This document shows positions 6,174 to 9,898 of a DNA stretch of 9,898 bases, piece by piece. The notes under the pieces are model-generated. The model did not search any database and was not told where the DNA came from. It saw nothing but the letters and a program-made list of their open reading frames with translations. The stretch comes from Bacillota bacterium (GTDB lineage: Bacteria > Bacillota > Desulfotomaculia > Desulfotomaculales > JAJYZD01). The translations under genes and the position numbers were made by a program. Positions within the stretch are counted from its first letter, which is position 1. Every line of letters starts with the position of its first letter. The stretch is taken from assembly GCA_021800315.1 (NCBI GenBank), contig JAJYZD010000133.1, forward strand, positions 1 to 9,898, written 5' to 3'.

Positions 6174-6923
6174 ATGCGCATCGACATCCTGACCCTTTTC
6201 CCCGCGATGTTCGATGGCCCCCTGCGGGTCGGGGCGGTCGCGCGGGCTACGGAGCGGGGCCTGGTCACGGTGGATACGCTCAACATCCGGGATTTTTCCG
6301 GAAACCGCCATCACACGGTTGACGATAAGCCGTTCGGCGGGGGAGCCGGGATGGTCATGCAGGCCGGGCCGGTCTTGCGGGCGGTGGAACATGTATCCCG
6401 AGGGGAAAAGGTTCGGCCCCGGGTGTGCCTGACCAGCCCGCAGGGTATGCGCTTCAACCAGTCGCTGGCCAGGAGCCTGGCCGGGGAGGAACACCTTGTC
6501 CTGATCTGCGGCCATTACGAGGGTATCGACGAACGGGTGGCGGAAATCCTGGAACCCGACGAGATCGGTATCGGCGACTTCGTGCTGTCGGGCGGGGAAC
6601 TGGCGGCCCTGGTGGTGATTGATGCCGTGGTGCGCCTGGTGCCCGGGGTGCTCAGGGCGGGAGCCGCCGCGGAGGAATCGTTTGAAGAAGGTCTTTTGGA
6701 GTACCCCCAGTATACCCATCCCAGGGAATGGGACGGACACGCGGTTCCGGAAGTTCTGGTGTCCGGCCACCACGGCGAGGTGGAGCGCTGGCGCCGGCGT
6801 CAGCGTCTTCTGCGTACGCTGGGCCGGAGACCGGACCTCCTGGCGGCCGGGGGATTGAGGCCGGGCGACGCGGAGATCCTGCGGGACCTGCGGACCGAGT
6901 TGGAGCGACTGAGCTTGGATTAA
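6174..6923 (+). CDS. trmD: tRNA (guanine-N1)-methyltransferase TrmD
   Basis: TrmD transfers a methyl group from S-adenosylmethionine to N1 of G37 in tRNAs with G36G37, preventing +1 frameshifts. The 249-residue protein has the SPOUT trefoil-knot motifs: DDKPFGGGAGMVM (50-62), LTSPQGMRF (86-94), CGHYEGIDERV (112-122) and IGIGDFVLSGGELAAL (131-146), followed by the C-terminal tRNA-binding domain (EVERWRRRQRLLRTLGRRPDLL). Arg154, which matches catalytic Arg154 of the E. coli enzyme, is present. The E. coli general base Asp169 appears to be replaced by Glu168 in AEESF, and the usual YTRP is YTHP; the rest looks fully functional. ATG starts 6 bases after rimM ends, and the binding site (GGAGGA) lies within the rimM end. 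Confidence 0.97.
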   Translation: MRIDILTLFPAMFDGPLRVGAVARATERGLVTVDTLNIRDFSGNRHHTVDDKPFGGGAGMVMQAGPVLRAVEHVSRGEKVRPRVCLTSPQGMRFNQSLARSLAGEEHLVLICGHYEGIDERVAEILEPDEIGIGDFVLSGGELAALVVIDAVVRLVPGVLRAGAAAEESFEEGLLEYPQYTHPREWDGHAVPEVLVSGHHGEVERWRRRQRLLRTLGRRPDLLAAGGLRPGDAEILRDLRTELERLSLD

Positions 6924-6933
6924 GGGAAACCGT

Positions 6934-6962
6934 TTGCCCAGGCGGGCGGATTGTGCTAAAAT
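6934..6962 (+). promoter_or_regulatory. Internal extended -10 promoter for rplS
   Basis: TTGCCC (6934-6939), a 17-base spacer and TAAAAT (6957-6962) preceded by TGC make an extended -10 promoter in the 71-base gap between trmD and rplS. The start point would be near 6969, about 26 bases before the rplS ATG. It would let L19 be made independently of the upstream operon. Confidence 0.6.
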
Positions 6963-6994
6963 ATCTGCGGTAGCGGGAAGGGAGCTATGGTGTT

Positions 6995-7357
6995 ATGAAT
7001 TTGATTGATTCCCTCAGGGCGGAACAGAGACGGGAGGATATGCCTTCCTTTCAGCCGGGGGACACGGTGCGGGTGCACGTGAAGGTCGTGGAAGGTACCC
7101 GGGAGCGCATTCAGACCTTCGAGGGATTCGTTCTCCGGCGCCGGGGCCACGGCCTTTCGGCGACTTTCACCGTCCGCCGGGTTTCATACGGCGTCGGCGT
7201 GGAGCGGACTTTTCCCGTGGAATCGCCCCGGGTTGAGAAGGTCGAGTTGTTACGGCGGGGCAAGGTCAGGAGGGCCAGACTTTACTACATGCGCAGTCTG
7301 CGGGGCAAAGCCGCCCGCATTCAGACCCGGAGCATCCAGACGGAGAAAAGGGACTAG
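6995..7357 (+). CDS. rplS: 50S ribosomal protein L19
   Basis: L19 lies at the 30S-50S interface and contributes to an intersubunit bridge. The 120-residue protein matches the family throughout: FQPGDTVRVHVKVVEGTRER (19-38), FEGFVLRRRG, FTVRRVSYGVGVERTFPVES and KVRRARLYYMRSLRGKAARI near the C-terminus. The ATG at 6995 follows AGGGAG with 10 bases between. A four-codon ATG-GTG-TTA-TGA overlaps the start but sits too close to the binding site to be translated well. The gene is preceded by its own promoter and its stop codon lies inside the terminator hairpin. Confidence 0.97.
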   Translation: MNLIDSLRAEQRREDMPSFQPGDTVRVHVKVVEGTRERIQTFEGFVLRRRGHGLSATFTVRRVSYGVGVERTFPVESPRVEKVELLRRGKVRRARLYYMRSLRGKAARIQTRSIQTEKRD

Positions 7358-7373
7358 AATAGTCCCTTTTTTT
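7346..7373 (+). terminator. Intrinsic terminator overlapping the rplS stop codon
   Basis: The arms AAAAGGGACTA (7346-7356) and TAGTCCCTTTT (7360-7370) pair perfectly over 11 bp around a GAA loop, and the T-run continues to 7373. The rplS stop TAG (7355-7357) lies at the top of the left arm and in the loop. This is a textbook terminator ending the operon that starts at 2977. lepB, 26 bases further on, would then rely on readthrough, as no clear promoter is visible in the gap. Confidence 0.9.
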
Positions 7374-7398
7374 ACGTCCGCCGCAAGGGGGAAAGTTG

Positions 7399-7932
7399 AT
7401 GCCCGGCCCGTTGGACCTCCCGGCTCGCCGGAGCCTGGGGGGGGAGTTCCTGGAGTCGGTGGCGGTGGCGCTGATCCTGGCCATCCTGATCCGGCTGTTC
7501 GTCCTGCAGCCTTTTTACATACCGTCCGGCTCCATGGAACCCACGCTGATGCCCGGTGACCGCATCGTGGTGGGCAAGGCGGACCTGTTCGGTCAGCCGA
7601 AGCCGGGCGAAGTGGTGGTATTCCATTATCCGCTGGATCCCCGGCAGGATTTCGTCAAGCGACTGATCGCCGTGGGCGGCCAGACGGTCCAATTGCGCAA
7701 CAGCAATCTGTACATCAACGGTAAGCTCGTCCCCGAGCCTTATCTGCCCCCCGGTCTGACCTTCGCCGACTTCGGGCCGGTGACGGTGCCGGCCGGCACC
7801 TATTTCATGCTGGGCGACAACCGCAACAATTCAGACGACAGCCGGGTCTGGGGCTATGTGAAGAAAAACCTGGTCGTCGGACGGGTGCTCTTCATCTATT
7901 GGCCGCTTTCCCGGATCGGGGTGGTCCGGTGA
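7399..7932 (+). CDS. lepB: Type I signal peptidase
   Basis: Signal peptidase I removes signal peptides from exported proteins on the outer face of the membrane. The 177-residue protein is of the short Gram-positive type: one N-terminal membrane segment (about 20-37, VAVALILAILIRLFVL), then the catalytic Ser45 in SGSMEPTL (43-50), box C with MPGDRIVVGK (51-60), the catalytic Lys87 in FVKRLIAVGG (85-94), and box E as LGDNRNNSDDSRVWG (138-152). ATG 7399 is chosen over TTG 7396, one codon upstream, because AAGGGGG is spaced 7 bases from it. The gene stands beyond the rplS terminator and its stop overlaps the rbgA start by 4 bases. Confidence 0.96.
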   Translation: MPGPLDLPARRSLGGEFLESVAVALILAILIRLFVLQPFYIPSGSMEPTLMPGDRIVVGKADLFGQPKPGEVVVFHYPLDPRQDFVKRLIAVGGQTVQLRNSNLYINGKLVPEPYLPPGLTFADFGPVTVPAGTYFMLGDNRNNSDDSRVWGYVKKNLVVGRVLFIYWPLSRIGVVR

Positions 7933-8741
7933 ATACTCCGGAGACGGACGGAATCGGCTCCTGGTACCCCGGCCACATGGCCCGGGCCAGGCGTTTGATT
8001 CGGGAAAGCTTGAAACTGGTGGACGCGGTGGTGGAGATACGGGACGCGCGGGTGCCCCTGGCCAGCGGGCATCCCGGTCTTTCGGCCCTGGCCGAAGGCA
8101 AGCGGACCCTCCTGGTCCTGAACCGGCTGGACCTGGCCGACCCCGCGGCGGTGGCCGGGATAGTCGGCCGCTTTCAGGAGCAGGGACAAAAGGCGGTGGC
8201 GGTGGACAGCCGGACCGGGTCCGGAGTGCCGGGAGCAAGAAGGGTCCTGTCTGAAATGGCGGGTCCGGTGAAGAACCGCGATGCGCGCTGCATGGTGGTG
8301 GGTCTTCCCAACGTGGGGAAATCGGCCTTCATCAACCGCGTGGCCGGGAAGCGGGCGGCCGCGACGGCCAACCGGCCGGGGGTGACCCGGGGTGTCCAAT
8401 GGATCCGGCTGGCCCCGGGGCTGGACCTTCTGGACACCCCGGGGGTCCTGTGGCCGGAGGGTGTCGGCGGTGAAACCTTCTACAAGCTGGCGGCCTGCGG
8501 TATCCTCGCCGCGGAAAGCTACGACCCGGCGGCCGTGGCGGCCTGGCTTTGGGAAAGGCTTTCGGCCGACCGACCGGGTGTTTTGCCCTTAGGGACCGAC
8601 GCATATACTTTCTTGGCGGCTTTGGGGCGCTCCCGGGGGTTGTTGCGCGCCGGGGGCGTCGTGGACGAGCCGAAGGCGGCGGTGGCCTTTCTCCAGGATT
8701 TCCGCTCCGGGCGGCTGGGGCGTTTTGTCCTCGACCATTGA
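7929..8741 (+). CDS. rbgA: Ribosome biogenesis GTPase RbgA (YlqF)
   Basis: RbgA is a circularly permuted GTPase needed for late 50S subunit assembly. The 270-residue protein shows the permuted motif order: WYPGHMARARR with the catalytic His (His16) near the start, G5-like VVEIRDARVPLASGHP (34-49), G4 as LNRLD (64-68), G1 P-loop GLPNVGKS (125-132), G2 region RPGVTRG (149-155) and G3 DTPG (169-172), then an ANTAR-like helical C-terminal domain. The G4 motif, normally NKxD, reads NRLD. The start is GTG 7929 in GTGA, overlapping the lepB stop, which suggests translational coupling. An upstream in-frame start near 7899 would lie inside lepB and add residues with no counterpart in the family. Confidence 0.94.
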   Translation: MNTPETDGIGSWYPGHMARARRLIRESLKLVDAVVEIRDARVPLASGHPGLSALAEGKRTLLVLNRLDLADPAAVAGIVGRFQEQGQKAVAVDSRTGSGVPGARRVLSEMAGPVKNRDARCMVVGLPNVGKSAFINRVAGKRAAATANRPGVTRGVQWIRLAPGLDLLDTPGVLWPEGVGGETFYKLAACGILAAESYDPAAVAAWLWERLSADRPGVLPLGTDAYTFLAALGRSRGLLRAGGVVDEPKAAVAFLQDFRSGRLGRFVLDH

Positions 8742-8774
8742 GACCGGGTAAAAAAAAAATTGTCGGGGCAGGGA

Positions 8775-8802
8775 TTTTGCTCCTTGCACGCGAAGTTACA
8801 AT
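8775..8802 (+). promoter_or_regulatory. Possible weak promoter before rnhB
   Basis: TACAAT at 8797-8802 equals the -10 box of the main operon promoter, but the -35 position (TTTTGC, 16-base spacer) is poor. It sits in the 100-base gap between rbgA and rnhB. The gap size and the -10 box are the only support. Confidence 0.25.
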
Positions 8803-8841
8803 TGTTGAGAAAGGCCGGTAAAACCGGGTGAATGGACGGAT

Positions 8842-9510
8842 ATGACCGGCAAAAGGTTTTTCATGAATCCGGCTGGTTTATCTGTCTGGGAAGAATTGCT
8901 GGCTCCGGACACCCTCGTGGCCGGCGTCGACGAGGCGGGTCGCGGACCCCTGGCCGGTCCGGTGGTGGCCGCCGCCGTCATCCTGCCCCGGGGCTGTTGC
9001 CCGGTCGGCCTGGACGATTCCAAAAAGGTTCCGGCCTCGCGCCGGGAGTCCCTGGCCGCGCTGATCCCGCGGGTGGCGGTGGCCTGGGCTATTGGCGTGT
9101 CCCCGGTCGAGGAGATAGACCGGGACAACATTCATCAGGCGGGTTTTGCGGCCATGCGCCGGGCGATCGCTTCCCTGACCGTCGCGCCGGGCCACCTTTT
9201 GGTGGACGGCTACCGCATCCCCGGCGCCCTGCTGGCCCAAACGGCCATCTTGCAGGGCGACGGGCAGTGCGCGGCCATCGCGGCGGCTTCCATCCTGGCC
9301 AAGGTGGCCCGCGACCGGATGATGCGCGAGTATCACCGCCTTTTTCCGCAATACGGGTTCGACCGGCACAAGGGATACGGTACGGCCGAACACCTGCGGG
9401 CGCTTGCGGCTTACGGGCCCTGTCCCTGGCACCGCCGGAGCTTCGCCCCGGTGCGGGCGGTCCTGGAGGCAGCCGCGACCCGGCTTGCCGATTCCGGGGG
9501 GGATGCCTGA
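8842..9510 (+). CDS. rnhB: Ribonuclease HII
   Basis: RNase HII cuts the RNA strand of RNA-DNA hybrids and removes single ribonucleotides misinserted in DNA. The 222-residue protein has the family length and the DEDD metal-binding residues: Asp30 and Glu31 in GVDEAGRGPLAGPVV, Asp122 in LLVDG, and Asp158 in ASILAKVARDR. Other typical segments are LDDSKKV (57-63), ILQGDGQCAAIAAASI (136-151) and the C-terminal HKGYGTAEHL and HRRSFAPV. The start is uncertain between ATG 8842 and ATG 8863. The first has GGGTGA 10 bases upstream and the second AAAAGG 6 bases upstream; both leave the catalytic core complete. rnhB after rbgA is the usual Firmicutes order. Confidence 0.96.
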   Translation: MTGKRFFMNPAGLSVWEELLAPDTLVAGVDEAGRGPLAGPVVAAAVILPRGCCPVGLDDSKKVPASRRESLAALIPRVAVAWAIGVSPVEEIDRDNIHQAGFAAMRRAIASLTVAPGHLLVDGYRIPGALLAQTAILQGDGQCAAIAAASILAKVARDRMMREYHRLFPQYGFDRHKGYGTAEHLRALAAYGPCPWHRRSFAPVRAVLEAAATRLADSGGDA

Positions 9511-9518
9511 GAAGGGGT

Positions 9519-9546
9519 ACCCGCCCGGATGGTGGGTCGGGCGGGT
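9519..9546 (+). terminator. GC-rich hairpin after rnhB, possible terminator
   Basis: ACCCGCCCG (9519-9527) and CGGGCGGGT (9538-9546) pair perfectly over 9 bp around a 10-base loop. It lies 8 bases after the rnhB stop, the right place for an operon end, but only two T residues follow. It may be a weak or factor-assisted terminator. Confidence 0.4.
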
Positions 9547-9563
9547 TGGGGTAAAAAGGGGGG

Positions 9564-9595
9564 GTGACCCGGGCTCCGAAGGTACATTATATAAG
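9564..9595 (+). promoter_or_regulatory. Possible promoter before nuoA
   Basis: TATAAG (9590-9595, one mismatch from TATAAT) lies in an AT-rich ATTATATAAG stretch that stands out from the GC-rich surroundings. GTGACC at 9564-9569 is the only -35-like sequence, but it pairs at 17 bases with TTATAT, not with TATAAG. If TATAAG is the -10, the leader before the TTG start would be only about 10 bases. Confidence 0.3.
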
Positions 9596-9612
9596 AGAAA
9601 GGGGGGAGAAAT

Positions 9613-9898
9613 TTGCTTTCGGTTTGGGCCGCGGTATTCCTGTTTTTCATCATCGCCGTGATCTTCGCCGCGGGGGGCATTGTAACCAGCTTCGTCCTCC
9701 ATCCCCGTTATCCTTCCAAAGTCAAACTGGAGACCTACGAGTGCGGTCCGGAAACGGTGGGACCGGTCAAGATCCGGTTCCGGGCGAGCTACTTCATGTA
9801 TGCCCTGATTTTCGTCATGTTCGACGTGGAAACCGTTTTCCTCTACCCGTGGGCCGTCAAGTTCAAGAGCCTGGGGTTGTTCGCGTTTGTGGAAATGA
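9613..9898 (+). CDS. nuoA: NADH-quinone oxidoreductase (complex I) subunit A, 3' end outside the window
   Basis: The frame is open for 95 codons from TTG 9613 to the right edge; full NuoA/NdhC proteins are about 118 residues, so roughly 20 are missing. The first membrane segment covers about 4-29. The conserved loop LETYECGPETVGPVKIRF (39-56) contains the invariant Glu and the Cys44-Gly pair, and the second membrane segment has ALIFVMFDVETVFLYPW (64-80) with the conserved acidic Asp71 and Glu73. NuoA is part of the proton-pumping membrane arm near the quinone site. GGGGGGAG 5 bases upstream supports the TTG start. nuoA is normally first in the nuo operon, so further subunits probably lie beyond the edge. 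Its place after rnhB is not part of the usual Firmicutes order. Confidence 0.95.
   Translation, partial: MLSVWAAVFLFFIIAVIFAAGGIVTSFVLHPRYPSKVKLETYECGPETVGPVKIRFRASYFMYALIFVMFDVETVFLYPWAVKFKSLGLFAFVEM

Noticed and set aside
6987..6998. Mini reading frame ATG-GTG-TTA-TGA overlapping the rplS start
   Set aside because: The binding site AGGGAG is only 2 bases from its ATG but 10 bases from the rplS ATG, so translation of the mini frame is unlikely.
8750..8759. Run of ten A residues just after the rbgA stop
   Set aside because: It lies outside coding sequence and is not linked to a hairpin on the strand where it could act as a terminator tail, so phase variation or termination is not supported.
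1..9898. CRISPR array, insertion sequence, tRNA or rRNA genes
   Set aside because: No regularly spaced repeats, transposase frame, terminal repeats, cloverleaf with anticodon arm or rRNA-like sequence was seen.

Overview
The window looks like chromosome of a high-GC, anaerobic Gram-positive bacterium of the Clostridia. The Peptococcaceae and their relatives (Pelotomaculum, Desulfotomaculum, Desulforudis or Ammonifex type) are my best guess. This rests on the Firmicutes gene order ylxM-ffh-rpsP-khpA-ylqD-rimM-trmD-rplS-lepB-rbgA-rnhB, strong GGAGG-type ribosome binding sites, many GTG/TTG starts, and a small siroheme/ferredoxin-type protein of a kind seen in sulfite-metabolising anaerobes. The exact species cannot be fixed from the sequence alone.

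Left part (1-2710), accessory and partly decayed. A large uncharacterised gene on the minus strand runs off the left edge. It is divergent from a small plus-strand iron-sulfur protein that joins a half-size sulfite-reductase-like cysteine region to two ferredoxin [4Fe-4S] motifs. Converging on that gene are three minus-strand pieces: a DUF4258 gene with a stop at codon 12, an intact YgiT/MqsA-type zinc-finger gene coupled to it by a 4-base overlap, and the frameshifted C-terminal remnant of a HAD (Cof-type) phosphatase that starts where the zinc-finger gene ends. A good promoter still drives the DUF4258/YgiT pair.

Boundary (2708-3037). This gene-free stretch holds two divergent sigma-A-type promoters (TTGCCA-17-TATACT leftwards, TTGACA-17-TACAAT rightwards), with a perfect 11-bp inverted repeat between them.

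Right part (3038-9510), housekeeping. The strong rightward promoter should transcribe ylxM and ffh (signal recognition particle), rpsP (ribosomal protein S16), khpA (KH-domain RNA-binding protein), ylqD, rimM (30S maturation), trmD (tRNA m1G37 methylation) and rplS (ribosomal protein L19). rplS also has its own extended -10 promoter and ends in an intrinsic terminator whose hairpin includes the rplS stop codon. Beyond it lie lepB (signal peptidase I) and the overlapping rbgA (50S assembly GTPase), then rnhB (RNase HII). Together the genes couple protein export (Ffh, LepB) with ribosome and tRNA production.

Right edge (9511-9898). After a GC-rich hairpin and a possible promoter, the 5' part of a complex I subunit A (nuoA) gene begins and runs off the window. 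It is probably the first gene of a respiratory complex operon.

I see no convincing new multi-gene system. The most informative unusual points are the broken DUF4258 gene under an intact promoter, the HAD remnant, the terminator over the rplS stop codon, and substitutions at normally conserved catalytic or nucleotide-binding positions in TrmD and RbgA.
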